DNA of 53,348 nt from a virus. The stretch spans positions 1 through 53,348 of the IMG/VR virus record IMGVR_UViG_3300027822_000478; one strand, given 5' to 3'. The position numbers were made by a program, and so were the translations under genes. The notes under the pieces were generated by a model that worked only from the letters and a program-made list of their open reading frames with translations, searched no databases and was not told the origin of the DNA. Below, one piece after another: positions 6,629 through 14,247 of this stretch. Each line of letters starts with the position of its first letter. Positions within the stretch are counted from its first letter, which is position 1.

Positions 6629-7060
6629 ATGAATTTTGAAACTGAAGCCGATCGTTGGGATCATGTAAATTCTTTAAAAAGCGAGGGGTTATCTAACAGT
6701 AAAATAGCAAAAATAATAGGTGTAAGTCCTGATAGAGTAAGGCAGCTTATAGCTAAACATGGGAAACAAATAAAGCAAGAATGTGGTTGGAGTGCTGGAC
6801 TAAAGAGAATAACGGCAAATTTGTTAGAAAGGAATGGGTATCAATCACGAAAGGCAGTCTATTTGTCATTCAAGACTAAGCAGCTTATGAAAGACGCTAG
6901 GATAGGTCCGGCCACTTATAATGAAATAGCAGCATGGCTAGGCGAGCCAGAAAAGGAGATATATAAAGCATCGCCAGATTACACGGTTGAAACAGCCATA
7001 AAATTTTTAAATAAACGAGGTTATGAGGTAAAAAAACGTGAACGATTCAAGATCATTTAA
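6629..7060 (+). CDS. Helix-turn-helix protein with C-terminal alpha-CTD-like helical motif
   Basis: 143 residues. Residues about 18-40 (EGLSNSKIAKIIGVSPDRVR) form a clear helix-turn-helix of the sigma-region-4/response-regulator type. Residues about 80-110 include ARIGPATYNEIAAWLG, which resembles the helix-hairpin-helix of RNA polymerase alpha C-terminal domains. The C-terminus is basic. It precedes the recombination operon and could regulate the promoter at 7175; that link is inferred from position only. Confidence 0.6.
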   Translation: MNFETEADRWDHVNSLKSEGLSNSKIAKIIGVSPDRVRQLIAKHGKQIKQECGWSAGLKRITANLLERNGYQSRKAVYLSFKTKQLMKDARIGPATYNEIAAWLGEPEKEIYKASPDYTVETAIKFLNKRGYEVKKRERFKII

Positions 7061-7166
7061 ATGTTTTTTTAGAATATTGATATTAGTGTCAACGGGGATG
7101 ATTTTAGGTACTTTGCTTGTTATTTATTGCATGTATTTATTGGGTATTACTGGCTATTGGTTATAA
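7038..7166 (+). CDS. Small single-pass membrane protein
   Basis: 42 residues with a GTG start, GAGGT placed eight bases upstream, a short basic N-terminus and one long hydrophobic helix (from about residue 12 to the end). It overlaps the end of the helix-turn-helix gene by 23 bases and ends just before the promoter at 7175. The role is unknown; small membrane proteins of this kind are common in phage early regions. Confidence 0.45.
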   Translation: MNDSRSFKCFFRILILVSTGMILGTLLVIYCMYLLGITGYWL

Positions 7167-7174
7167 AAAATAAC

Positions 7175-7203
7175 TTGCATTTATATCTATGTTTTGTTAG
7201 ACT
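7175..7203 (+). promoter_or_regulatory. Rightward promoter of the recombination operon
   Basis: AATAACTTGCATTTAT with TTGCAT at 7175-7180, 17-base spacer, TAGACT at 7198-7203. An AACGAGG ribosome-binding motif (7215-7221) leads to the recT start at 7229, giving a leader of only about 20 bases. Confidence 0.7.
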
Positions 7204-7228
7204 AGATGAAAATTAACGAGGAAAATAA

Positions 7229-8164
7229 ATGAATGAAGTTGAAAAAAAGACAGATGTAGTAAAGGATAACTTTGATAAATGCGTCGAATTAGCAAGTGAA
7301 ATTATAACTAACAAAGGTTATAAGATCGATCCTACCGTTCAGGTTCAAAATATATTTAATTATGCATCGACGGATGATAAATTCAAGCTTGTTATAACAT
7401 CGACAGACCAGCGTGTTTTAGCTGAACTAAGAAGCCAAATAAAATTCGTTTGTGAACTTGGCTTAGATACGGCAAAGGGAAGAAAGCTTGTTTATGTAAA
7501 AACACGCGGTGTAAACATAGGCACTAGACAGCAAGCGCAATGGCTAACTGTTCCAGATATAACCATATCATATCACGCACTAATTCACGTGCTTATTAGA
7601 TCAAAAGCATTAAAACACATTACTGTACTACATACTTACCAAAATTATGATGTTGAATATACCGGCGCACTTTCGGATGTTCCTGTTGTTAGGTCGTGGA
7701 AGACAAGTCCAAGTGAGCGCGGTGAATATACGGGTGTGTTTGTTATTTTAACGTTAGCGTCAGGTGAAACAGAAACTAGTTTTTATCATTTAAAAGACAT
7801 CTTGGCTACACATAAGGCGTTTTCTAAGTCATCTCAAACATGGGATGCGCATAAGTTAGCGATGGTTGCTAAATCAGCTATCATGGAAGCGATACGTTAT
7901 ATTCCTGTTTTTGATAATACTGTAGCAACGGTTATTGAAGATTATGATCAATCGCATGATTGGGGATCGGTTAAAGATGTTTCGGAAGATAGTAGGGATG
8001 AAATGACTGACGATCGATTTAATGAGCTATTTAGTCAATGGGAAGATTCAGTTAATCAAAATAAATTCACAATACCGCAATTACTGGAAAATTTAAAGAA
8101 AAAAACGATTCTTAATGAATTGCAAATAAAAAAAATAAAAGGAATAAAAAATGCTAAGTCATGA
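7229..8164 (+). CDS. recT: RecT-family single-strand annealing protein
   Basis: 311 residues, a normal length for RecT. The fold signature is spread over residues 60-235: VLAELRSQIKFVCELGLD, then VNIGTRQQAQWLTVPDITISYHALIHVLIR, and the C-terminal HKLAMVAKSAIMEAIRYIP stretch that is highly characteristic of the family. RecT pairs single strands made by a partner exonuclease. The exonuclease gene follows with a 14-base overlap and an SSB gene follows that, the usual phage recombination set. Expression is from the phage promoter just upstream. The tail beyond residue 245 is acidic then basic and less conserved. Confidence 0.9.
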   Translation: MNEVEKKTDVVKDNFDKCVELASEIITNKGYKIDPTVQVQNIFNYASTDDKFKLVITSTDQRVLAELRSQIKFVCELGLDTAKGRKLVYVKTRGVNIGTRQQAQWLTVPDITISYHALIHVLIRSKALKHITVLHTYQNYDVEYTGALSDVPVVRSWKTSPSERGEYTGVFVILTLASGETETSFYHLKDILATHKAFSKSSQTWDAHKLAMVAKSAIMEAIRYIPVFDNTVATVIEDYDQSHDWGSVKDVSEDSRDEMTDDRFNELFSQWEDSVNQNKFTIPQLLENLKKKTILNELQIKKIKGIKNAKS

Positions 8165-8936
8165 ACGGAATGGTTTAGTAACGGGGTCGAATGCACATAG
8201 AGTTATGGCTGGCTGGCGCGATGAATTGGAGTGCAATAAGTATGTATTTGAGCCATTTGATGGTTGGGAGATAGCTCATAAACTTATATTGGGCGGAACA
8301 ACGGCGATAAAAGACATTAAGCCGCATGTTGATATTAATATGGAAAAAAAGGAGCGCATATTAAAATTAATTAAATCACAAGATAAAACACTATCAGATG
8401 GAATGTATGGTTATGCAATGGAGATAGCCATGAATCATTTTGTTGAAACTGTCGAGGAAGGTTACAAAAATGAAGCTATGGTTAACGGGGAAATTAATGA
8501 AATGGCTTCTGTCGCGGCTGCTGAAAGGTATTTGGGGTTCGAATTTGATAACACAGGCGATGATCAAGATTTTTATAAGTTAGATGATATTGGTTTAACA
8601 CCAGACGGAGTAAAATATAATGAATCATTTTTACTTGAGTGTGGTTTGGAAGTTAAAAGTCCCACACAAAAAGTACATTTCTATAATGTAAATAATATTA
8701 AAACACAGGAAGATTTATTAAAGTATCATCCTGTTTACTATTGGCAGTGCATGGCTGGACTTGCTGTAACTGGTGTAAACACATGGCATTGGTTTAGCCA
8801 TAACGATTCATTTATCGATAAAATGAAATTAGTTTATGTGAAAGTTGAGCCGATAGAGGAACAAATAGAAATCTTATTAAGGAGGGCAAAGATAGTGAAA
8901 GGGTTGTCTAATGACATAATAGAAAAATTGAAATAA
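8151..8936 (+). CDS. YqaJ/lambda-Exo-type exonuclease
   Basis: 261 residues. The nuclease core shows the expected residues: an early SNAHRVM segment (about 13), an Asp in GLTPDGV (Asp152), the E-x-K pair in GLEVKSP (Glu167, Lys169) and a downstream Y-Y-W-Q (Tyr197, Gln199). Members digest one strand from duplex ends in a metal-dependent reaction and pass single strands to RecT-type annealers. The start is the ATG at 8151, overlapping recT, which suggests coupled translation. The C-terminal 50 residues are helical. Confidence 0.85.
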   Translation: MLSHERNGLVTGSNAHRVMAGWRDELECNKYVFEPFDGWEIAHKLILGGTTAIKDIKPHVDINMEKKERILKLIKSQDKTLSDGMYGYAMEIAMNHFVETVEEGYKNEAMVNGEINEMASVAAAERYLGFEFDNTGDDQDFYKLDDIGLTPDGVKYNESFLLECGLEVKSPTQKVHFYNVNNIKTQEDLLKYHPVYYWQCMAGLAVTGVNTWHWFSHNDSFIDKMKLVYVKVEPIEEQIEILLRRAKIVKGLSNDIIEKLK

Positions 8937-8949
8937 ACGAGGAAGAAAT

Positions 8950-9348
8950 ATGTTAAATAAAATATTTTTAATTGGCAATGCGGTTGCTGATCCAGAAACA
9001 AAACAAATGCCGAATGGTAATGCAGTTACTAATCTAAGGTTAGCAACATCAAGACGATGGAAAGACAGTAACAATGTAAAGCAAACTGAGACAGAATACC
9101 ATCGTATCGTATTTTTTAATAAGCTTGCAGAAATAGCTGGCGAGTATGTTAAAAAAGGAAGGCAGTTATATATCGAAGGTCGTATAAAGACAACGAAATA
9201 TACAGACCCAGGCGGCAATGATAAATATAGTACTGAAATTATAGGGAATGAAATGCAAATGTTAGGTCGTCGTGATGACCAACAAACATCTAATCCACAA
9301 TATAGTTCAGGCAGTCCAGATTTGCCTGATGATGACATTCCTTTCTAG
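8950..9348 (+). CDS. ssb: Single-stranded DNA-binding protein
   Basis: 132 residues. The OB-fold runs from MLNKIFLIGNAVADPETK through the EYHRIVFFNKLAEIAGEYVKKG segment to about residue 110. A flexible Gln/Ser/Asn-rich linker ends in an acidic DDDIPF tip, the docking site for partner proteins in bacterial SSBs. It has its own AAACGAGG motif 8 bases before the ATG. As part of the recT-exo-ssb set it protects and organises single strands during phage replication and recombination. Confidence 0.93.
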   Translation: MLNKIFLIGNAVADPETKQMPNGNAVTNLRLATSRRWKDSNNVKQTETEYHRIVFFNKLAEIAGEYVKKGRQLYIEGRIKTTKYTDPGGNDKYSTEIIGNEMQMLGRRDDQQTSNPQYSSGSPDLPDDDIPF

Positions 9349-9357
9349 TTTAATAAA

Positions 9358-9431
9358 ATACCCCCAGTATCAGGCAAAGAATACTGGGGGCATAGTGACC
9401 ATGACTAAACGAGACTGAGGAAGAATGGTCA
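9358..9431 (+). other. Two adjacent hairpins, one displaying the AAACGAG motif in its loop
   Basis: Hairpin 1 is a perfect 10-bp stem with a 10-base loop (CCCCCAGTAT 9361-9370, ATACTGGGGG 9381-9390) and no T-tract after it. Hairpin 2 pairs TGACCAT (9396-9402) with ATGGTCA (9425-9431); its 22-base loop contains TAAACGAG and GAGGA, the motif that precedes many early genes here. No gene starts directly after. It could be a small RNA, an mRNA stabiliser after ssb, or a decoy for an RNA-binding regulator. Confidence 0.5.
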
Positions 9432-9469
9432 ATTAAATTTTAGCACAATTTTAAATAAATGTTATAGGC

Positions 9470-9733
9470 ATGGCATTCATAACGTTAGCATTGTTATATA
9501 AAACTGGGGTGAGCTTATTTATTATCCTTCCTGTTTTAGTATATATTGGTTTGGTCTTTTATATAAAACCCATAGTTGTAATAATAGCTTTTGTAATTTA
9601 TTTGTTGGCAATGATGTTAAATATTGGTTTTTATAGTTCAGTAGAACACGCATTGTTTTCTGGTTGGATTGATGCCTTAGCAACTTTAATAATTTTTGTT
9701 GTGGTGTTAATGCAGAAAAAACAAAAAATGTGA
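9470..9733 (+). CDS. Multi-pass small membrane protein
   Basis: 87 residues, almost wholly hydrophobic, with about three transmembrane helices (roughly 4-25, 29-52 and 60-82) and a basic QKKQKM end. The start at 9470 is tentative because no good Shine-Dalgarno sequence is present. It lies directly upstream of the exported VPLPA-CTERM-like protein. The function is unknown; membrane insertion is the only safe statement. Confidence 0.55.
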   Translation: MAFITLALLYKTGVSLFIILPVLVYIGLVFYIKPIVVIIAFVIYLLAMMLNIGFYSSVEHALFSGWIDALATLIIFVVVLMQKKQKM

Positions 9734-9774
9734 TAAAATATTACAGTAGTAAAACAAAACGAGGATAAAACGAG

Positions 9775-10374
9775 ATGAAAAAATATATTATAAGTTTAGT
9801 ATTATTGATGGTTGCCACTAGCTCACAAGCAGTAGTGACTTTTGAATTTGAAGGTATGTTTGGTGATGTGGACAGTAAATTGTCTGATGCATTCAAGGTC
9901 GGTGATAAATTTTATGGAAGTTATTCATTTGATGAAAATACAAAACCATCAAGTGAATTTCCTGTTCTGGTGCTTGAGGATTCGGTAACCAGAATGGATT
10001 TTGATAGTTCTAATTATGTAGCCTCTGCAAATAATGGGAATATTATTTATGATGTTGAGGATTACCCGTATTTTGAAGCTAATTCAATAGGCGAATCAAT
10101 CCAGGCGTTAGATGTTAATGGTAACAAATTGGAACGAATGGCATTTTCTTGGGACAATCCAAATGACGTATTTGATATAGATGAAATGCCGTATAAATTT
10201 TTGCCTGATAATGCTTATTTTTCGTTAGCTTTTCATAATGAAGATGGTTATTTAGATGTGTTAGGTTCGGTAACATCAGCTACTGTAGCTCAAACGCCGA
10301 TACCTGGAGCAGTGTGGTTAATGGGGTCAGGCCTTGTTGGTTTGTTAGGTTTAAAGCGCAGCAAGGCGGTGTAA
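9775..10374 (+). CDS. Exported protein with VPLPA/PEP-CTERM-like sorting signal
   Basis: 199 residues. A Sec signal peptide (MKKYIISLVLLMVATSSQA) is predicted to be cut after Ala19. The mature part resembles PEP-CTERM cargo: FEFEGMFGDVDSKLS then FKVGDKFYGSYSFD. The C-terminus has the tripartite sorting signal: PIPGAVW motif (about 175-181), a Gly/Leu-rich membrane helix, and a basic LKRSK end. In hosts with exosortase such proteins are processed and sent to the cell surface or exopolysaccharide layer. Two AAACGAG copies precede the ATG. Finding this on a phage is unusual; the exosortase would have to be the host's. Confidence 0.8.
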   Translation: MKKYIISLVLLMVATSSQAVVTFEFEGMFGDVDSKLSDAFKVGDKFYGSYSFDENTKPSSEFPVLVLEDSVTRMDFDSSNYVASANNGNIIYDVEDYPYFEANSIGESIQALDVNGNKLERMAFSWDNPNDVFDIDEMPYKFLPDNAYFSLAFHNEDGYLDVLGSVTSATVAQTPIPGAVWLMGSGLVGLLGLKRSKAV

Positions 10375-10703
10375 TGGAATCGGTCAGGTTTTTTAATAAG
10401 GATTTGACCGACTTTTCCTTGGATGATTCAGGTCGAACAGTTATTGTAGGCGCTTTGAATGATGAGGAAGCAATGAGTATTATTACTTTTTTAGAGGCTG
10501 AGAAAAATCAATTAACTGAAGAGGTAAAAAAATATAAAAACATAGTAAGAACCTATGATGGAATAGGAGCGTTAAGCCGCTGGATCGTTCGATTAATGGG
10601 TTTTGATTTCGATAGTAGTGATGTTGAATTAAATAAACAACAAACTGTTTTCTGTGGGATTTGTGATGTTGTTTTTTTGAATAAATTAAAAGATAAGGGT
10701 TGA
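10374..10703 (+). CDS. Hypothetical protein
   Basis: 109 residues from the ATG at 10374, which overlaps the stop codon of the exported protein (TAATG). A start 60 bases upstream in the same frame would overlap that gene deeply and is less likely. A helical, charged middle (FLEAEKNQLTEEVKKYKN) suggests a short coiled coil. A CGIC pair near residue 97 could bind metal or form a disulfide. Not recognised. Confidence 0.55.
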   Translation: MESVRFFNKDLTDFSLDDSGRTVIVGALNDEEAMSIITFLEAEKNQLTEEVKKYKNIVRTYDGIGALSRWIVRLMGFDFDSSDVELNKQQTVFCGICDVVFLNKLKDKG

Positions 10704-10704
10704 A

Positions 10705-10869
10705 ATGACCTTAAGAGAAAAAATAGAAGAAATATTGGTAAAAGATAAACCAGAAGATGTTGCCAAAAATATTTGTTTAATGCTTGAAGAAGAAATGTGT
10801 TTATCTGGTAATGGTTGGTTTGATGATGATGAGATATTAACTCAGATAATTATTGAAAAAGAACTATGA
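10705..10869 (+). CDS. Small hypothetical protein, tandem paralogue A
   Basis: 54 residues beginning MTLREKIEEILVKDKPEDV. It shares length, the MT-x-R-E-x-I-E start, a central Ile-Cys-Leu motif and a W-x-D-x-D segment with the next gene, so the two look like an old tandem duplication. Its stop overlaps the next start (ATGA). Unknown function. Confidence 0.5.
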   Translation: MTLREKIEEILVKDKPEDVAKNICLMLEEEMCLSGNGWFDDDEILTQIIIEKEL

Positions 10870-11030
10870 CTTTTCGAGAAGTAATAGAAAATAAAATTAA
10901 AAATAACCGTGGTAATGAAAAACAAGCAGCTATAGATATTTGTTTGTTTTTAAATAGCGAAAATAGCTTGCTTAAAATATCTTGGTTGGATGTTGATAAA
11001 GAATTGGCTAAGTTAATGGCGCGTAGGTAG
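10866..11030 (+). CDS. Small hypothetical protein, tandem paralogue B
   Basis: 54 residues beginning MTFREVIENKIKNNRGN, with the same size and motif order as the preceding gene (ICLFL, then SWLDVDKEL) but a basic C-terminus. Start and upstream stop overlap by four bases. Function unknown. Confidence 0.5.
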   Translation: MTFREVIENKIKNNRGNEKQAAIDICLFLNSENSLLKISWLDVDKELAKLMARR

Positions 11031-11063
11031 TTATGAGTACTTTAATCTGATTAAGATTTATTA

Positions 11064-11423
11064 ATGTTTGAAGAAAAAAAACACCCACAAAGAACAGTGA
11101 CTCAAAATGCTAGTTTGCATAAATATTGTACATTACTGTCTGACGGGATGAATGATGCAGGCTATGATCAACGCATGGTAATAGAGCAATTTAAGGAAGG
11201 ATTCAATATACCCTGGACAATGGAAAGCGTAAAACATATATTCAGAATAATAGCAAAAGCAATGTACGATTGTAAGTCAACGGCTGATCTTGATACCGTT
11301 CAAATTCAAGAGGTTTACCGTGTATTTGATGCGCGAATGAGTGAAATAACAGGTATAAGTATAGCGTGGCCGAGTAAGGATGCAATGATTGAAGAGGCAA
11401 GGAATGCTGAATTACCAAAATAG
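11064..11423 (+). CDS. NinB-like recombination-associated phage protein (tentative)
   Basis: 119 residues. The RTVTQNASLHKYCTLL opening, followed by a helical segment with IPWTMESVKHIFR and a final VYRVFDARMSEITGI, resembles phage proteins annotated as NinB-like or as unnamed early proteins. NinB binds single-stranded DNA in lambdoid phages. The order of motifs fits, but overall similarity cannot be judged here. It precedes the promoter that drives the Rha-like gene. Confidence 0.5.
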   Translation: MFEEKKHPQRTVTQNASLHKYCTLLSDGMNDAGYDQRMVIEQFKEGFNIPWTMESVKHIFRIIAKAMYDCKSTADLDTVQIQEVYRVFDARMSEITGISIAWPSKDAMIEEARNAELPK

Positions 11424-11433
11424 AAATAATAAC

Positions 11434-11462
11434 TTGCGCAAATAGGCAAATTAAAGTAATAT
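11434..11462 (+). promoter_or_regulatory. Rightward phage promoter, variant
   Basis: AATAACTTGCGCAAAT with TTGCGC at 11434-11439, 17-base spacer, TAATAT at 11457-11462. It shares the ATAACTTGC block but diverges after it. The GTG start of the Rha-like gene is 29 bases downstream. Confidence 0.55.
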
Positions 11463-11490
11463 AGGTTCGTATTTAAGTAGGTTATTTAGT

Positions 11491-12207
11491 GTGAACTCAA
11501 TAGTAGAAATAAAAAAAGATAAGGTTCTCGTATCTAGCAAAACAGTAGCAAAGTTATTTTGTGTTGAGCATAGAGCTGTTTGTAAATTAATATCAAAGTA
11601 TATTGATAGGTTTATTTCAAAACTCGATGGCATTTTAAATGACGGCGAGTTTTTGACACCAAGTATAGGAAGAAAAAGTCAAGAATATTGGTTAAATCAA
11701 GATCAATTTATTTTTCTTGCTACATTAATGCGTAACTCAGATGTATCAGTAGCAGCTAAGGATGCAATAGTATCGGATTACTCAAGAGTTAGAAAGTTAT
11801 TAGCTGAGCTTGTAGTTCGTAAAGGCGACCAAAAGTGGTTAGAAGCTAGGCAAACGGGAAAAATAACAAGAAAAGATGAAACTGATGTTATAAAAAAATA
11901 TATTGAATATGCGAAAAAGCAAGGCAGTAAATCTTATAATTGGTACTATGTTAGTTTAACCAAAATGCAAAACGCCGTATTATTTAATATAGATGGTTCT
12001 TTTAAAAATATAAGAGAAATGTGTGATGAAAGGCAATTGATGGTTTTATCTGTTTGCGATGAAATAATAAAAAACACATTATTGGAAGGCATGAAGTTAA
12101 ATATGCCATATAAAGAAATATTTAAAAAATGTAAATTAAATATGATTTCTTTTGTTGAAATGCATGGTCGTTCAGATATCGTTTCTATGATTCAGTGCAT
12201 AGAATAA
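11491..12207 (+). CDS. Rha-like phage regulatory protein
   Basis: 238 residues with a GTG start. The N-terminal 100 residues have the Rha/ORF6N pattern: VSSKTVAKLFCVEHRAVCKLI, then a RKSQEYWLNQDQFIFLATLMR segment. The C-terminal part is helical and basic and may be a second DNA-binding or Kil-type domain. Rha-type proteins act as phage regulators or antirepressors. It has its own variant promoter just upstream and the HNH-like gene starts one base after its stop. Confidence 0.65.
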   Translation: MNSIVEIKKDKVLVSSKTVAKLFCVEHRAVCKLISKYIDRFISKLDGILNDGEFLTPSIGRKSQEYWLNQDQFIFLATLMRNSDVSVAAKDAIVSDYSRVRKLLAELVVRKGDQKWLEARQTGKITRKDETDVIKKYIEYAKKQGSKSYNWYYVSLTKMQNAVLFNIDGSFKNIREMCDERQLMVLSVCDEIIKNTLLEGMKLNMPYKEIFKKCKLNMISFVEMHGRSDIVSMIQCIE

Positions 12208-12534
12208 ATGGCAAATTATAGAAATAGAGAATTACTAGATTTAGCTCATTATCATAATGAATGCATGTTTCAAATACCTGGTAGCTGTATAGGTTATTCA
12301 ATGTTAGGATTAGAACCCGCTCATAGCAATGAGTTAAGGCATGGTAAGGGCACAGGAATAAAGTCTCACGACTACATGCACGTCATGGCTTGCCTTAATT
12401 GCCATCGGGAATATGATTCTGGAACTAGATTCAATAAACAAGAAAAGCAACGGTTATTTATTGAGGGATGGGAGCGGACTATTAGCTTTTATTTCACAGA
12501 AGGTTTGATTGGATTAACTGAAGGTAATGAGTGA
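12208..12534 (+). CDS. DUF1364-type HNH-like nuclease domain protein
   Basis: 108 residues. Zinc-ligand and nuclease-like motifs appear in order: CMFQIPGSC (Cys19, Cys27), a PAHSNELRHGKGTGIKSHD core (His39, His45), and ACLNCHREYDSG (Cys62, Cys65, His66). This matches the DUF1364 family near recombination genes of lambdoid phages, predicted to be a nuclease related to HNH enzymes. It abuts the Rha-like gene without a gap. The catalytic role is family-based inference. Confidence 0.75.
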   Translation: MANYRNRELLDLAHYHNECMFQIPGSCIGYSMLGLEPAHSNELRHGKGTGIKSHDYMHVMACLNCHREYDSGTRFNKQEKQRLFIEGWERTISFYFTEGLIGLTEGNE

Positions 12535-12580
12535 GTTAAAAAATTTGAAAATAGATAGTTTAATTAAACGAGGGATTTAT

Positions 12581-13180
12581 ATGAAAAAATTATTATTGTT
12601 ATTTTTTATAAGCAGCGCAAATGTTTCGGCATCAGCAATTGATACCGCAGAAGAAGGTGTTAATGAATTAATGGCTCAAACGCTTATTGATGTTAGGTTT
12701 TTAGATAATGCGGAGGTTAAAAACAAAGATTACCAGGTTATAGATGATGAGGTAGAGTTATTTTCTTTATTTGAACCTTTTCAAAGTGATTCAATTGTCA
12801 ATTTATTTTTTGTTGATGAAATAAACGCTTGTAGTGGTGAGTTTGCAGGGTTTACGGGTTGTTCAGTTAATAATTCAATAGCCGTTACTAATATCGGGCA
12901 GTTTCAGGCTGAATTAAATACGCATGAATTAGGTCACATTTTGTCATTAGATCATATAGATGAACCAAATAATATTATGAGGCTATTGGATTTTGGCAAT
13001 ACTTTATTTAATAATGATCAAATAGACGCAATGCTTAGCTCTGATTTTGTTCAAGTGGATTCTAATGGGTTTTTTGTTGAAGTAAAGCCGATATTAGTTT
13101 CAGCGATTCCATTGCCGCCATCAAGTATTATGTTTCTTAGTGGAATTGTCACGTTGTTAGTAAGAAGGATTAAAAAATGA
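12581..13180 (+). CDS. Exported zinc metalloprotease with VPLP-type C-terminal sorting signal
   Basis: 199 residues from the ATG at 12581, chosen because TTAAACGAGG lies seven bases upstream and because it exposes a signal peptide (MKKLLLLFFISSANVSASA). A zinc site HELGHILSLDH (His115, Glu116, His119, His125) and a following N-I-M at Met133, a Met-turn, mark a metzincin-like protease; Ser replaces the usual Gly in the HExxHxxGxxH motif. The C-terminus IPLPPSS, hydrophobic helix and RRIKK forms a PEP-CTERM-like signal. Cys84 and Cys94 may pair. It probably acts at the host surface. The hydrolase gene overlaps its stop. Confidence 0.8.
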   Translation: MKKLLLLFFISSANVSASAIDTAEEGVNELMAQTLIDVRFLDNAEVKNKDYQVIDDEVELFSLFEPFQSDSIVNLFFVDEINACSGEFAGFTGCSVNNSIAVTNIGQFQAELNTHELGHILSLDHIDEPNNIMRLLDFGNTLFNNDQIDAMLSSDFVQVDSNGFFVEVKPILVSAIPLPPSSIMFLSGIVTLLVRRIKK

Positions 13181-14055
13181 GAAAATATTTTTATTCAATA
13201 TTTACAGTATTAATTTTAATAAACCCAGTTTTAGCATCGAAACAATTGCCTGTGGAAGCGGAAGTAATTACACTTGCGCAACGTGGTGACAAATCGGATG
13301 TGTTTTATCCTGTCAGTGATGATAGAAAATATCCCGTTATTGCTGTATTACAGGGCGCATTAGTTGACAAACAGTATTATAGTCAGCTCGGGGAAAGATT
13401 GGCGATTTATGGTTATATTGTGGTAATACCCAATCATTTCCAGTTTGGTAAATTATTTACTGATCAATTTGTTATTAATGACGTATTAGCACAAATGGTA
13501 ATTGAAGATAATAATAATGATTCTCCGTTATCAGGTAAAATAGATACGGAAAACATGGGTGTTATTGGGCATTCATCGGGCGGTGCAGCTGGATTGTTTG
13601 CATTAGAGGGTAGTTGTATACCTCCGTTCTGTTTTGGCTTTTACGACAGGCCAGAAGCATTAAAAATAGGTGCATTTTATGGAACAAACACATGTTTTAT
13701 TGGCGGGGATGCGTCAAGTGAACACTGTGTTAGTTTTTCTAATCAAGGAGGAATGCAGTACGATGTCGATATAACTGATCCTGTTGTTTTTATTCAGGGA
13801 AGTAAGGATGGCGTATCGACACCAGGTGAAGGCAGATCAACTTATGAATTATTGGATGGTTTTAAGCGTTTTGTTAAAATAAATGGCGCGAATCATTATG
13901 GAATAACCAATGTTAATAATCCAGAAGGAGCAAGTCCTGATTCGAGTGACCCAAAAGTTAGTCAGGAAAAGTCAATTAATCAAATTGCGAAAAAAATAAA
14001 TCAAAATTTCAAGAAGTTTTTAAAAACATCGGTTGGGAAAAAAGAATGTGACTGA
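13177..14055 (+). CDS. Secreted alpha/beta hydrolase (chlorophyllase/dienelactone-hydrolase-like)
   Basis: 292 residues. Signal peptide to about Ala20 (INPVLA-S). The hydrolase fold is clear: VIAVLQGALVDKQYYSQLGERLAIYGYIVVIPNH, a nucleophile elbow GHSSGG with Ser133, an acid Asp211 in QGSKDGV and a His240 in NGANHYG, a full Ser-Asp-His triad. The likely substrate is an ester of low molecular weight or a surface polysaccharide, but this cannot be read from sequence. The start overlaps the metalloprotease stop (ATGA), so both are co-translated and exported. The gene ends exactly where a minus-strand gene remnant begins, suggesting insertion by recombination. Confidence 0.85.
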   Translation: MRKYFYSIFTVLILINPVLASKQLPVEAEVITLAQRGDKSDVFYPVSDDRKYPVIAVLQGALVDKQYYSQLGERLAIYGYIVVIPNHFQFGKLFTDQFVINDVLAQMVIEDNNNDSPLSGKIDTENMGVIGHSSGGAAGLFALEGSCIPPFCFGFYDRPEALKIGAFYGTNTCFIGGDASSEHCVSFSNQGGMQYDVDITDPVVFIQGSKDGVSTPGEGRSTYELLDGFKRFVKINGANHYGITNVNNPEGASPDSSDPKVSQEKSINQIAKKINQNFKKFLKTSVGKKECD

Positions 14056-14247
14056 TTTAGCTATTAGGGTTAGATACAGGTTAAGGCATGAGCCATTGTA
14101 TTGATACGCTTTACCGCAAAGACCTGCAAAAAATCCTAAAGCGGCGATGGTTGAAATTTCTTTTACAGGTCTTGTGGAGCTTTTATAGATGATTTTAGAA
14201 ATCTCACCCATAAATCCAGGCGGGAAGTTAAATATTTCGTTTTCTAT
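14020..14247 (-). pseudogene. Remnant of a DUF3987-type primase/helicase gene
   Basis: On the minus strand a stop-free frame reads FNFPPGFMGEISKII, then a segment with RPVKEISTIAALGFFAG and LCGKAYQYNGSCLNLYL and finally LIAKS. This resembles the conserved block just before the Walker A motif (usually G-T-G-K-E) of large phage DUF3987/primase-helicase proteins. Here similarity stops at the Ser codon, which is the complement of the hydrolase stop codon at 14053-14055, and the ATP-binding part is missing. A stop codon precedes the block as well (14248-14250). It is probably a truncated relic, not a working gene. Confidence 0.5.
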
